Origin: Photobacterium galatheae
GTDB lineage: Bacteria > Pseudomonadota > Gammaproteobacteria > Enterobacterales > Vibrionaceae
Direction of reading: 5' to 3'
Assembly (NCBI RefSeq): GCF_000695255.1
Contig: NZ_JMIB01000037.1
Coordinates: 20,074-84,073 of the forward strand
Length of the DNA: 64,000 nucleotides
The notes beneath the pieces were generated by a model. That model was not told the DNA's origin, made no database searches, and worked only from the letters and a program-made list of their open reading frames with translations. Position 1 is the first letter of the stretch, and every line of letters begins with the position of its first letter. This document shows, in pieces, positions 38,511-47,475 of this stretch. A program made the position numbers and the translations under genes.

Positions 38511-38885
38511 TCATTTAGAGCGCCAGGCCGCCACCGCCAGTGACAGCCAGGCAAGAATAAAACACAGTCCCCCCAGTGGTGTTACGGGACCAAACCACTT
38601 CGCACCAGTCAGCACCAGCAGATATAGACTGCCGCTGAACAGGCAAATCCCCACCGCGAACAACAGGGCCGCGTATGATAGCGCTTTTGCAGAAAAATTG
38701 CGTGCCCAAATCCCGCACCCGAACAGCGCGAGGCTATGCCAGAGCTGATAATCCACGCCGGTTTTAAAAACATCCAGTAAATACGGGCTCAGTTGGCCTT
38801 TCAGCCCATGGGCGGCAAAAGCCCCCAGTCCAACGCCGATGGCACCGCTGACAGCGGCAAACAAAATCATGCTGCGGCTTTGCAT
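38511..38885 (-). CDS. DUF423 family inner-membrane protein (YgdD-like)
   Basis: 124 aa with four predicted membrane helices. The N-terminal block FAAVSGAIGVGLGAFAAHGL and VDYQLWHSLALFG are typical DUF423 sequence. The function is unknown. It lies upstream of rlmM on the same strand, as ygdD precedes rlmM in E. coli. Confidence 0.88.
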   Translation of the reverse strand: MQSRSMILFAAVSGAIGVGLGAFAAHGLKGQLSPYLLDVFKTGVDYQLWHSLALFGCGIWARNFSAKALSYAALLFAVGICLFSGSLYLLVLTGAKWFGPVTPLGGLCFILAWLSLAVAAWRSK

Positions 38886-38904
38886 TCAATCTATCCTTTT
38901 GTTT

Positions 38905-39573
38905 TTAAATACGGGACACACACTGACGAATAAAGTCTGCCAGCGTCTCAACAGCCAGCAATCGGTTCCCGGCTTCTGTATAACCAGAGACTTTACGTGG
39001 CTTCAGGCTATGGTCGCCATCTGGCAGGAATGACAAAGTGACCGTTTCAGCATAAGTCCAGCTTTCCACCTCACTGCGCGTCCCGAAAGTATCCCGCTCT
39101 CCCTGTAAGATCAGAGTTGGCACATCAATGGATTGGAGATGATCGCCCCGGAAGTTCTCGGGTTTGCCCGGCGGATGGAACGGAAAGCCCAGACAGGCCA
39201 CCCCCAGCACCTTATCCCGGCAATTCGCCGCATCCGGTGCGGCATCAGCGGCTTCGGTCACCATCAGACTCGCCATCCGGCCCCCCATGGATTTTCCGCC
39301 AATTACCAGCGGCCCTTCCTGAGCAAAGCGCTCAATATGGCGCTGAAAATCCGCCAGCAACTTGGGCTGCCGGTCAGGTGGCCGCTTTTTGCCATCTTCA
39401 CGGCGTTTCACCATATAGGGAAAATCAAAACGCACCACACGAATGCCTTTTTCGGCCAGCCCTTCGGCAATCGCCGTCATAAACTCATGATCCATGCCAG
39501 CGCCCGCACCATGGGCAAACAGAAAGGTGGCCTCATACAAGCCGTTTTGCGGTGTGTTGATCAGGTAGGACAC
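38905..39573 (-). CDS. Alpha/beta hydrolase family protein (KANL3/Tex30-like)
   Basis: 222 aa soluble hydrolase. The nucleophile elbow is GKSMGGRMA, an oxyanion-type segment TFLFAHGAGAGMDHEF is near the N terminus, and the catalytic His is probably in DGDHSLKPRK, with Asp in LILQGERDTFG. The Ser-Asp-His triad looks complete. The substrate is unknown. It starts at GTG. It lies 20 bp upstream of the DUF423 gene. Confidence 0.82.
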   Translation of the reverse strand: MSYLINTPQNGLYEATFLFAHGAGAGMDHEFMTAIAEGLAEKGIRVVRFDFPYMVKRREDGKKRPPDRQPKLLADFQRHIERFAQEGPLVIGGKSMGGRMASLMVTEAADAAPDAANCRDKVLGVACLGFPFHPPGKPENFRGDHLQSIDVPTLILQGERDTFGTRSEVESWTYAETVTLSFLPDGDHSLKPRKVSGYTEAGNRLLAVETLADFIRQCVSRI

Positions 39574-39606
39574 TGATTTACCCCTTCATTTCTTCGATTG
39601 TCAGAC

Positions 39607-39627
39607 CGGGTCAGTATTACTGACCCG
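39607..39627. promoter_or_regulatory. Perfect inverted repeat upstream of the hydrolase gene
   Basis: CGGGTCAGTA-T-TACTGACCCG, 10-bp perfect arms around a single base, 34 bp upstream of the hydrolase start and downstream of gcvA. There is no T-run. It may be an operator or a gcvA 3' hairpin. Confidence 0.4.
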
Positions 39628-39739
39628 TGACGAATTTCAATCTTTAATCGGCCTTTACAGGCTCTGACCGAATTCATTCAGCCAGCCAAGGGGAAAAACG
39701 GCTGGCGGCTCGAGGCACCCTAAGGCGTAGAAAGACAAA

Positions 39740-40681
39740 TCAGGCCATGACTTCTTCAATGTGGGTCTCGGGCTGCGGCAACGGCCCTTCTTCCTGCTCT
39801 TTGCGGGCTTTTTCCAGCACCCAGTCGCGGAAAATCTGGATCCGTCCGGTTTCCGCCTGCTTCTCCTGGCAGACCAGATAGAAAGCATTCTTGCTCATCA
39901 GCGCTTCATCAAACGGGCAAACCAAACGTCCGGCTTCCAGCTCTGGCTGCGCCAGAACATTGTTTGCCAGCGCAATCCCCTGACTGTGAATAGCTGCCTG
40001 CAGCACCATGGTTGAGTGACTGAAAATCGGCCCCTGATTCACATTAGTGCCCGGAATCTCAAATTCCCGCACATAGTTTTTCCACTCTTTCCGGGAACTG
40101 TCGTGCAACAGGGTATGAAGCTGTAAATCAGCCAGACGATTCAGAGCCTTCGGCCCGCTGAGCAGCATAGGGGAGCACACTGGCACCAAAAATTCCTGAT
40201 ACAGTTTGTCACAGCGCAGACCCGGCCAGTTGCCCCGGCCATAATAGATTGCCACATCCACATCATCGGTCAGCGAACCTTCGTCCAGATCGACAGCCTT
40301 AATTCGAACATCAACATCCGGGTGCAGCTGGTTAAAATCGCTTAAGCGAGGCACCAGCCACTGGATCGCAAAACTGGGAGATAAACTAATGGTCAACGCA
40401 CCTTTTGAACCGCGTTCCAAAACTTTATCTGTCGCATCAGAAATCGCACTGAAGATATCTTTCAAATCGAGAAAATACCCCTGCCCCTCCTCCGTCAGCA
40501 ATAACGAGCGATTACGGCGGCGAAACAATTTGAGGCCCAGAAATTCCTCCAGCGCCTTAATTTGATGGCTGACAGCAGCCTGAGTCACAAACAATTCTTC
40601 CGCAGCGCGGGTGAAGCTCAGGTGACGAGCGGCGGCCTCAAATACCTTGAGCGAATTCAGAGGGGGAAGTCTTCTCGACAT
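39740..40681 (-). CDS. gcvA: LysR-family regulator GcvA
   Basis: 313 aa glycine-cleavage regulator. MSRRLPPLNSLKVFEAAARH and the HTH segment SFTRAAEELFVTQAAVSHQI match E. coli GcvA nearly residue for residue. The effector domain has ISLSPSFAIQWLVPRL. I start at MSRRLPP, 24 bp inside the longest frame. GcvA activates gcvTHP and the sRNA gene gcvB, and that divergent sRNA gene is present next door. Confidence 0.95.
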   Translation of the reverse strand: MSRRLPPLNSLKVFEAAARHLSFTRAAEELFVTQAAVSHQIKALEEFLGLKLFRRRNRSLLLTEEGQGYFLDLKDIFSAISDATDKVLERGSKGALTISLSPSFAIQWLVPRLSDFNQLHPDVDVRIKAVDLDEGSLTDDVDVAIYYGRGNWPGLRCDKLYQEFLVPVCSPMLLSGPKALNRLADLQLHTLLHDSSRKEWKNYVREFEIPGTNVNQGPIFSHSTMVLQAAIHSQGIALANNVLAQPELEAGRLVCPFDEALMSKNAFYLVCQEKQAETGRIQIFRDWVLEKARKEQEEGPLPQPETHIEEVMA

Positions 40682-40725
40682 AATATCCTGCCATACTGGT
40701 TGCATTAGTTTTTTTTATCCAGACC

Positions 40726-40731
40726 ATTATA
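40726..40731 (-). promoter_or_regulatory. Predicted gcvA -10 element
   Basis: A perfect TATAAT on the minus strand about 45 bp upstream of the gcvA ATG. No good -35 is visible, which fits a regulated (autorepressed) promoter. Confidence 0.5.
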
Positions 40732-40809
40732 AATTGTCGATTGTTCTCATACCACAGAAACCCTAAGATTGGCGCCGCAATCTCAAGAGTAAATGCTGTA
40801 ATTTAGATT

Positions 40810-41000
40810 CAGCCTAAAGTTTGGATTGAGTCGAAATTGTTTCCCAGTGTCTGTTTTCTGGAGATTGCATGTTGTGTTTGCATATTGCCCGGTTCCTGTC
40901 GGGCGGGTAGCCTTCGAGCTACCGATTTACTTCCTGTTTTTTTGACCTGTCTGTCAAAACTTTTTGATGGCACTGCGCCCCAACGCGGTGCCTTTTTTTA
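40810..41000 (+). ncRNA. gcvB: GcvB small RNA
   Basis: About 190 nt, divergent from gcvA as in E. coli. Recognisable GcvB features in order are the GU-rich R1 target-binding region TGTTGTGTTTGCATATTG, a GGTAGC-CTTCGA-GCTACC hairpin, TTACTTCCTG, ACCTGTCTGTC, and the terminal stem GGCACTGCG / CGCGGTGCC with a T-run. GcvB represses many amino-acid and peptide transporter mRNAs with Hfq. The 5' end is approximate: an extended -10 (TGCTGTAAT) ends near 40802. Confidence 0.93.
40969..40999 (+). terminator. GcvB terminator
   Basis: GGCACTGCG, CCCCAA and CGCGGTGCC (one T-G pair) followed by seven T. Confidence 0.9.
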
Positions 41001-41079
41001 TGCAATCTTTTCTCGTCCCCTTGCCTCTGTGGTCAATAATGAGGATGATCCCTGCACTAAGCTTTCAACGAGTTTCACC

Positions 41080-42297
41080 ATGACCGCCCAATTCGACATT
41101 CAGGCTATCCGTGCGCAGTTCCCGGCACTGAACCAAGATTCCGACCATCCCATTGTTTATCTGGACAGTGCCGCAACCGCGCAGAAACCCCTGGCGATGA
41201 TCCAGACACTGGATGATTACTATCGTCATCAGAACGCGAACGTTCATCGGGGCAGCCACCAGCTGACCGCCAGCCTGACACAACGTTTTGAGCAGGCCCG
41301 GGACACCGTGCAGGCATTTCTGAATGCCGGCGACCGCAAGGAAATCATCTGGACACGCGGTGCAACCGAGGCACTGAATCTTATCGCCCAGAGCTGGGCG
41401 CGCAGTACACTTCAGCCGGGCGATGAAATTCTGGTCAGCGAACTTGAACACCACGCCAATATTGTGCCCTGGCAGATCGTCGCCGAACAAACCGGGGCCA
41501 CTGTGGTGAAAATTCCGATGAAACCGGATTGCACGCTGGATATGGATGCTTTTCATGCCCTGCTGTCCGCCAAAACCCGTATTGTCGCCGTTGCCCATAT
41601 CACCAATGTGACCGGCACCCGCAATCCGATCGAAACCATGATCGCGGCCGCACATGCACAAGGTGCTGTTGTCGTGGTCGATGGTGCACAGGGCATTGTG
41701 CATGAAGCAGTGGATGTTCAGGCGCTGGATGCCGACTTTTATGTTTTTTCCGGCCATAAGCTTTTTGGCCCGTCAGGGATTGGTGTTCTGTATGGCAAGC
41801 AGGCACTGCTGGAAGCCATGCCGCCCTGGCATGGTGGCGGTAAGATGGTCGAAAAGGTCTCGTTCGACGGCACCCGGTTTACGGGGCTGCCGGGCAAATT
41901 TGAAGCCGGGACCCCGAATATATCAGGGGTGATTGCACTGGCCGAGAGCATTCACTGGCTGAACAGTCTTGACCGTGCAGGTGCTGAACAACACATTCAC
42001 GCCCTCCGTCAACAGGCACTGGACGGGATCAAGAACATTGAAGGGCTACGGGTGATCGGACTGCAACCAGACGCCAGCCTGTTTTCTTTTGTCGTCGATG
42101 GCGTTCATCATCAGGACATTGCGACCCTGCTGGATCAACAAAATATTACCCTGCGTGCCGGGAACCATTGCGCCCATCCAATGCTGAATGCTCTGGGACT
42201 GACAGGGACACTACGTGTCTCCTTTGCGCTTTATAATACGGAAGACGATGTTGCCCGTTTTGTAACGGCGCTGCACAAAGCCTGTGACCTGCTGTAA
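41080..42297 (+). CDS. csdA: Cysteine desulfurase CsdA
   Basis: 405 aa PLP enzyme taking sulfur from cysteine as a persulfide. The PLP-binding Lys is in FSGHKLFGPSG and the catalytic Cys is in RAGNHCAHP. The start is MTAQFDIQAIRAQFPAL. The frame stays open upstream to 40837, but that stretch is the GcvB RNA and is not coding. It lies 15 bp upstream of csdE, its sulfur acceptor. Confidence 0.95.
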   Translation: MTAQFDIQAIRAQFPALNQDSDHPIVYLDSAATAQKPLAMIQTLDDYYRHQNANVHRGSHQLTASLTQRFEQARDTVQAFLNAGDRKEIIWTRGATEALNLIAQSWARSTLQPGDEILVSELEHHANIVPWQIVAEQTGATVVKIPMKPDCTLDMDAFHALLSAKTRIVAVAHITNVTGTRNPIETMIAAAHAQGAVVVVDGAQGIVHEAVDVQALDADFYVFSGHKLFGPSGIGVLYGKQALLEAMPPWHGGGKMVEKVSFDGTRFTGLPGKFEAGTPNISGVIALAESIHWLNSLDRAGAEQHIHALRQQALDGIKNIEGLRVIGLQPDASLFSFVVDGVHHQDIATLLDQQNITLRAGNHCAHPMLNALGLTGTLRVSFALYNTEDDVARFVTALHKACDLL

Positions 42298-42312
42298 GTA
42301 AAGAGAGTAACC

Positions 42313-42750
42313 ATGACAACAGTTTCTTTTCCTTCCCATCCCTTTGGTGTCACCATCACAACCGATGACATTGTGGCCAGCATGACGAATGCAAATGGCT
42401 GGGAAGACCGATACCGCCAGGTGATCCAGTTCGGAAAACAGCTCCCAACATTGCCGGATGCGCTCAAAACCGACACGGTGAAAGTCAGTGGCTGTGAAAG
42501 CCAGGTCTGGCTGGTGAAGTGCTGTGAAAACGGCAAGTACCATTTTGCCGCCGATTCCGATGCACGCATTGTGAAGGGGCTGATCTGTCTGGTCTTGGCA
42601 GCCTATGAAGGGAAAACCGCAGCACAAATCCAGCAGTTTGATATTGATGCTTATTTTGAGCAGTTAGGTCTGCTGGCCCATTTAAGCCCGTCACGCAGTA
42701 ACGGGCTGAAGGCAATTGTAGAAGAGATCCGAACGTTCGTCAGTCGCTGA
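42313..42750 (+). CDS. csdE: Sulfur acceptor protein CsdE
   Basis: 145 aa SufE-fold protein that receives persulfide sulfur from CsdA. The acceptor Cys is residue 61 in VSGCESQVW. GLICLVLAAYEGKT is a family block. It is in an operon with csdA and convergent with tcdA, whose product uses this sulfur system. Confidence 0.95.
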   Translation: MTTVSFPSHPFGVTITTDDIVASMTNANGWEDRYRQVIQFGKQLPTLPDALKTDTVKVSGCESQVWLVKCCENGKYHFAADSDARIVKGLICLVLAAYEGKTAAQIQQFDIDAYFEQLGLLAHLSPSRSNGLKAIVEEIRTFVSR

Positions 42751-42761
42751 GGTCAGTCCGC

Positions 42762-43574
42762 TCAGGACTGGCTGTGTTTTTCAATCAGCTTTTGCAGAAT
42801 GCGGGACACGGCCACAAATCCAAAGGTGGCCGTCACCATGGTGGCGGCACCAAATCCGGTTGCGCAATCCATCCGTTTTGGCCCTTCCGCCGTCGCTTTC
42901 GACTCACAGACGCTCCCATCCGCCTGAGGGTATTTCAGTTGCTCAGTGGAGAAAACACAATCAATGCCAAACTTGCGTGCCGGGTTTTTGCTGAAGTTGT
43001 AAAAACGGCGCAGCATATTCCGGATTTTCGCCGCCAGTGGATCCTGAATGGTTTTCGCCAGATCAGCAATCTGAATCTGAGTCGGGTCCATCTGACCACC
43101 CGCTCCGCCGGTCGTAATCACTTTGATTTTATTGCGCTTACAGTACGCCAGCAGCGCCGCTTTCGGTTTCACGCTATCAATGGCATCCAGCACGTAATCA
43201 AAATGATCACCAATATACGCCGGAATATTTTCCGGCGTAATAAAGTCATCAATCAGATTCACCTTGCAATCCGGATTGATCAGCGCGATTCGTTCAGCCA
43301 TCACTTCAATCTTACTGCGACCGACCGTGCCGGACATCGCATGGATCTGACGATTGATATTGGTGACACAGACATCATCCATATCAATCAGCGTCAGCTC
43401 GCCAACACCGGAACGGGCCAGTGCTTCAGCCGCCCAGGAACCCACCCCGCCAATACCGATCACACAGACATGGGCCGCTCTCAGGATCTCAACTTCCTGA
43501 TGACCATACAGACGGCGAGTGCCGCCAAAACGCTGGTTGTAGTTGTCTGATGCTGGAGTGTCGAGATGTCGCAT
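42762..43574 (-). CDS. tcdA: tRNA threonylcarbamoyladenosine dehydratase
   Basis: 270 aa E1-like enzyme (CsdL) that cyclises t6A37 in tRNA to ct6A using ATP. It has the ATP-binding VCVIGIGGVGSWAAEALARSG-type motif near residue 35 (only the core IGGVGSW is diagnostic), TLIDMDDVCVTNINRQ and KVITTGGAGGQMDP. It is adjacent to csdAE as in E. coli, which makes functional sense because CsdA-CsdE interacts with it. Confidence 0.95.
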   Translation of the reverse strand: MRHLDTPASDNYNQRFGGTRRLYGHQEVEILRAAHVCVIGIGGVGSWAAEALARSGVGELTLIDMDDVCVTNINRQIHAMSGTVGRSKIEVMAERIALINPDCKVNLIDDFITPENIPAYIGDHFDYVLDAIDSVKPKAALLAYCKRNKIKVITTGGAGGQMDPTQIQIADLAKTIQDPLAAKIRNMLRRFYNFSKNPARKFGIDCVFSTEQLKYPQADGSVCESKATAEGPKRMDCATGFGAATMVTATFGFVAVSRILQKLIEKHSQS

Positions 43575-43626
43575 AACGGCCTGTCAGTGTGTTGAGAATG
43601 AGCGCGTTTTTATACGCGCTCTCCTG

Positions 43627-44841
43627 TCAGTTGTCCAGTCCCGAACCTGTGACCGCCGGCTGACCCTGTACACTTTCCTCAAGAAAAGTAAGATTGGTAT
43701 CCACGGGGCGAGCAATCGTCTTTTCAGTCGCCCTGACGCGCTCTTCTGTCAGCGCTGTGTCGATCTCAGGCGTCAGCCCCAGTTTCCAGACCCGACCGAA
43801 ATGTTTGTAATGTCCGGCATCAATCCCGGCCTGCTCGCCCATTCCATGATAGAGATCGAGGTGGTTGCGCTTCACCGCACCCCCGGTATCCAGCGCCATC
43901 AGGAGTGTCAGTACATGCTTACCATTCCAGTTCCCTTCCGTATCCAGTTGAGGCACTTCTGCAAGCAGTACACTGCCCATCGGCAGGAACTCTCGGTCGG
44001 CAGCCACGGATGCCATCGGCAACAACGGGATCCCGGCGGTTCCCAGCACATCCAGATCTTCGCGTGGACGGAAGAAAACATAAGACGGATTTTGTTCCAG
44101 CAGTTCGCGAACCGTGGCATCATCCTGCTGGTCTACCCATTCGGCAATCGCTTTCAGCGACATTTTCTCTCGCGGCACTTCCCCGCGTTCAATCAGGATT
44201 TTACCAATACTCACATAAGGATGGCCGTTCTTACCGCCGTACGCAAAGTACTGCAACTGGTCATTGTCCTCGAAGTGGACAAAGCCACTTCCCTGCACTT
44301 CCATCATGAAAACAGCCAGCTTTGAAGCGGCATAACCCAGCTCCAGCTCCTGTCCTTCCAGCGCACCATTATAGATTTCAGCCCGGGTTGGACACTGCCC
44401 ATCGCAAACCGGCATCGTATACACCGGATATTTAAAGGTGTCGTCTTTTTCATGACGTAATTCAATCACCGGGGAAAAATAGCCGGTAAACATCACGTTA
44501 CCGTAGCCGTCACCGCCTCCCATTTGATCCGTCGTCAAACCATACTGGGTCAGCAACGCCGGATCGCCACTTTCTTCCGCCCAGGTTTTCACCTGCTGGT
44601 AAAGGTTCTGATAACGCAGCATCATCGAGGGTGACCGGGTCAGCACTTGCTCAGACTGCGCTTCAAAGCGGCTGTAATCCCTCGGTTTATCTGAAGCAAC
44701 TTGAGCGACCGGGTTCAGGACATGCTCGAACTCACCATCCAGATACTGCTGGCCACGGTCAACAGGTCTGGCACAGGCTGCCAGCCCCAGCACACAAGAT
44801 ACAAGGGTCAGTTTTCGAAACAGGGATAATTGTTGAAACAC
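43627..44841 (-). CDS. mltA: Membrane-bound lytic murein transglycosylase A
   Basis: 404 aa outer-membrane lipoprotein that cleaves peptidoglycan to 1,6-anhydromuropeptides. Lipobox LAAC with Cys23. The double-psi barrel/3D domain carries FTGYFSPVIELR and the conserved Asp segment LMALDTGGAVKRNHLDLYHG. It starts at GTG behind AAGG. It is longer than E. coli MltA (365 aa), with an acidic tail after the catalytic domain. Confidence 0.94.
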   Translation of the reverse strand: MFQQLSLFRKLTLVSCVLGLAACARPVDRGQQYLDGEFEHVLNPVAQVASDKPRDYSRFEAQSEQVLTRSPSMMLRYQNLYQQVKTWAEESGDPALLTQYGLTTDQMGGGDGYGNVMFTGYFSPVIELRHEKDDTFKYPVYTMPVCDGQCPTRAEIYNGALEGQELELGYAASKLAVFMMEVQGSGFVHFEDNDQLQYFAYGGKNGHPYVSIGKILIERGEVPREKMSLKAIAEWVDQQDDATVRELLEQNPSYVFFRPREDLDVLGTAGIPLLPMASVAADREFLPMGSVLLAEVPQLDTEGNWNGKHVLTLLMALDTGGAVKRNHLDLYHGMGEQAGIDAGHYKHFGRVWKLGLTPEIDTALTEERVRATEKTIARPVDTNLTFLEESVQGQPAVTGSGLDN

Positions 44842-44992
44842 AGCATTGCCTTCATGAAATTGACAGGTTAAAAAATTGACAACAACGCCGATTCACAGCG
44901 CCATTGATAAAACGGTTATCTTAAGACTTTTTATCATAACCAATGTCAAAGTCTTGTTTTGATTGTCACGAAAGATGAATAATAAGCACTCT

Positions 44993-45071
44993 CTGTCATA
45001 TAAGTGTCACATAGAGAGGCTTTAATAAAAACGTCATATAAACGACATCTTTTTGTCAGGGAGACTATACT
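44993..45071 (+). promoter_or_regulatory. Putative PhoB-dependent promoter (Pho boxes)
   Basis: A good Pho box, CTGTCATATAAGTGTCAC, is at 44993-45010. Downstream, three half-sites with exact 11-bp steps (ACGTCAT 45031, ACGACAT 45042, TTGTCAG 45053) run up to a TATACT -10 at 45066-45071. There is no sigma-70 -35. Consecutive 11-bp-spaced TGTCA half-sites ending just before the -10 are the hallmark of PhoB-activated promoters such as pstS. Confidence 0.65.
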
Positions 45072-45156
45072 TGTTGTTTACTGACTTTCTCATCTCCCGC
45101 AGGCAATGCGATCACCTTTGGGCTCACAGGAACTTGATGTCACAGGAAGGACGGGC

Positions 45157-45384
45157 ATGAATAAACAATTTAAAGTCGGTAAGGAAACCTTACTTGATCC
45201 GAACGCTGTAGAATATCAATGGATCCGCAATCTGGACAGTGACGGTAACTCTACGCAACAAATCAATACGGTGATCCAGCGCTGCCTGGGCGGCAGCCCT
45301 CAGACAGCAGATACCATGCGAAAAGTCGCACTGAATAAAATTCCCGTTCACCAATTATTTGCCAGGCTCAGGGAAGAAGAATAG
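45157..45384 (+). CDS. Small protein of unknown function, probably Pho-regulated
   Basis: 75 aa, start MNKQFKVGKETLLDPNAVEY behind AGGAAGGACGGG. I do not recognise the family. It is soluble with no signal peptide or membrane helix. The C-terminal two thirds look helical (QQINTVIQRCLGG then MRKVALNKIPVHQLFARL), with a single Cys and an acidic tail. It is monocistronic, flanked by mltA (divergent) and a convergent DUF2850 gene. The upstream Pho boxes suggest induction by phosphate limitation. Confidence 0.7.
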   Translation: MNKQFKVGKETLLDPNAVEYQWIRNLDSDGNSTQQINTVIQRCLGGSPQTADTMRKVALNKIPVHQLFARLREEE

Positions 45385-45493
45385 TGCGCTTCCCGGCCTG
45401 AACCGGGAAACGAATCAAAACAGCGAAGCAAGGAAACGATTCTTAGAAACAATTCAGGAAAGCGATTCAGGAATTGCCATTCAGGCAAACCAA

Positions 45494-45892
45494 TTAAGAA
45501 TTGGTATTTTTCAGGGTTCCCTGACGCGCAAAACGAGAAACATAGTGGGCGGGTTGCTGGCGAACAAACTTTCCTTCCTCGAAGGTGTAACGGTAAGTTT
45601 CTCCCCCCATGCGATAGCTTAACCGGCTACCATCCCAGTCATAACGGGTACTGACCACACGGCCCGCAACATACACCCCATCCTGACGCAACTCAAATTG
45701 ATCCGCCGCGTAAGGTGCAACGTCCTGTTCAATCCAGATGCCAAAAATACTGGGTTCCGGCGCAACGGTGAACAGGTCTCCCTTGACCGCTCCAACCGCA
45801 ATAAAACCACTGAGTGCCAAACCCATCGCCAATATGGTCAGCAAGGTCGCACTTTGCCATTTGGTGTACTTATTGAATGCCATGAGCAGCAT
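45494..45892 (-). CDS. DUF2850 family membrane-anchored protein
   Basis: About 132 aa. One N-terminal membrane helix (ATLLTILAMGLALSGFIAVG) and a periplasmic domain with FGIWIEQDVAPYAADQFEL and GVYVAGRVVSTRYDWDG, matching DUF2850, a family known mainly from vibrios. The function is unknown. The start is uncertain among TTG 45898, ATG 45892 and ATG 45880. Confidence 0.78.
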   Translation of the reverse strand: MLLMAFNKYTKWQSATLLTILAMGLALSGFIAVGAVKGDLFTVAPEPSIFGIWIEQDVAPYAADQFELRQDGVYVAGRVVSTRYDWDGSRLSYRMGGETYRYTFEEGKFVRQQPAHYVSRFARQGTLKNTNS

Positions 45893-45979
45893 CGCCAATC
45901 ATCCCTACGTCATACAACTATACGCTTAGCGGGCGTCCGTCTGATGAGCCGAATAAGTGCAGAATGTCAGAACGAGATC

Positions 45980-46019
45980 TTGACTCAAGAATTTGAGTTT
46001 GAACTCTAGCTTGAGTCAA
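45980..46019. promoter_or_regulatory. Nested inverted repeats upstream of argA
   Basis: Outer perfect 10-bp arms TTGACTCAAG / CTTGAGTCAA (45980-45989, 46010-46019) enclose inner arms GAGTT / AACTC (45995-45999, 46002-46006). They lie 95 bp before the argA start. The pattern is not a clean ArgR box. It could be an operator or a leader hairpin, as ATTTTTG follows on the plus strand. Confidence 0.45.
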
Positions 46020-46113
46020 ATTTTTGAGCGCTTTTCCTGCTTGCTGTACAGCAGATAAACAGGCAACATGCAGGCATGCCGACCCTGATTCATCTTTTGT
46101 AACGGAATACACA

Positions 46114-47439
46114 GTGAAATTGAGAAGTACCGCCCTGGTCAAAGGTTTCCGCCAGTCAGCCCCTTATGTCAACGCGCACCGAGGTAAAACTCTGGTCATT
46201 ATGCTCGGCGGTGAGGCCATTGCTGATAAAAACTTCCGCAACATTGTTAATGACATCGCCCTGCTCAATTGCCTGGGCCTGCGGATTGTCCTGATTTACG
46301 GTGCCCGCCCACAAATTTCGCATTTACTGAAGCTGCATGGCTATCAGACCCCATATCACAAAGGGGTTCGGATTACCGACGAGCGTGCCCTGGAAATTGC
46401 CAAACAGGCGGCCGGACAGTTACATCTGGATATTACCGCTCGCTTTTCCATGGGTCTGAACAATACCCCCATGGCCGGCTCACAAATCAACGTGGTCAGT
46501 GGAAACTTTGTCATTGCGCAGCCGCTGGGGATTGATGACGGCATTGACTACTGCCACAGTGGCCGGATCCGCCGCATTGATATCGACGGGATTAAACGCC
46601 AGCTGGATCAGAACAGTATTGTGCTATTGGGTCCGATTGCCAGTTCCGTGACCGGAGAATGCTTCAACCTGATGTCAGAAGAAGTCGCCACACAGGTCGC
46701 CATTCGCCTGGAAGCCGACAAACTGATTGGTTTCTGTTCCCATCAGGGGGTCAGAGATGAACATGACGAGATCGTCTCAGAAATGCTGCCGGCAGAAGCA
46801 GAAGCAGCCCTGCAACGACTGACCGAGCTGAAAGAATCCGATTCCGGAACCGCCCGCTTCCTGCGCGGGGCGATGACCGCCTGCCGGGCAGGTGTCCCCC
46901 GCAGTCACCTCATTAGCTACAAAGATGACGGCGCGCTGATTCAGGAACTCTTCTCTTTCGACGGGATCGGCACGCAAATTGTTATGGCCAGTGCGGAAAA
47001 AGTACGCGGCGCCCACATTGATGATATCGGCGGCATTCTGGCCCTGATCCGGCCGCTGGAGCAGGAAGGCATTCTGGTTCGCCGTTCCCGTGAACAGCTG
47101 GAGCAGGAAATCAAACAATTCACTGTGATTGAACGCGACGGTCTGATCATCGGCTGCGCCGCCCTTTATTCCTTCATGGAAGAACAGATGGGCGAAATGG
47201 CCTGTGTGGCAGTTCATCCGGATTACCGGGATGGTGACCGGGGGGCCCTGCTGCTCAGTCGTATCCGCCATCAGGCTCGAACGCAAGGGCTCAAGCAGCT
47301 CTTTGTCCTGACCACCCGCAGTCTGCACTGGTTCCGGGAGCAGGGTTTCGTGGAAATTGATGTGTCCGATCTGCCAATGGCAAAGCAGGCCCTTTATAAC
47401 CTGCAACGCCGCTCAAAAATCCTGACGCTGGCGTTATAA
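46114..47439 (+). CDS. argA: N-acetylglutamate synthase
   Basis: 441 aa (E. coli 443). First step of arginine synthesis. An N-terminal amino-acid-kinase-like domain ([24 protein letters not shown]) binds arginine for feedback inhibition. A C-terminal GNAT domain ([20 protein letters not shown]) carries out acetyl transfer. The start is GTG (GTG AAA TTG AGA), chosen because it matches the family N terminus. The 90 bp of open frame upstream holds the inverted repeats. Confidence 0.95.
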   Translation: MKLRSTALVKGFRQSAPYVNAHRGKTLVIMLGGEAIADKNFRNIVNDIALLNCLGLRIVLIYGARPQISHLLKLHGYQTPYHKGVRITDERALEIAKQAAGQLHLDITARFSMGLNNTPMAGSQINVVSGNFVIAQPLGIDDGIDYCHSGRIRRIDIDGIKRQLDQNSIVLLGPIASSVTGECFNLMSEEVATQVAIRLEADKLIGFCSHQGVRDEHDEIVSEMLPAEAEAALQRLTELKESDSGTARFLRGAMTACRAGVPRSHLISYKDDGALIQELFSFDGIGTQIVMASAEKVRGAHIDDIGGILALIRPLEQEGILVRRSREQLEQEIKQFTVIERDGLIIGCAALYSFMEEQMGEMACVAVHPDYRDGDRGALLLSRIRHQARTQGLKQLFVLTTRSLHWFREQGFVEIDVSDLPMAKQALYNLQRRSKILTLAL

Positions 47440-47475
47440 ATCCCGCCCGCCTGCTGACTGAAAGAATCTAATTGC

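Noticed and set aside
44923..44955. Inverted repeat AAGACTTT / AAAGTCTT before the Pho boxes as a terminator
   Set aside because: No gene on the plus strand ends upstream of it, and on the minus strand it lies ahead of mltA; probably incidental or part of the promoter region.
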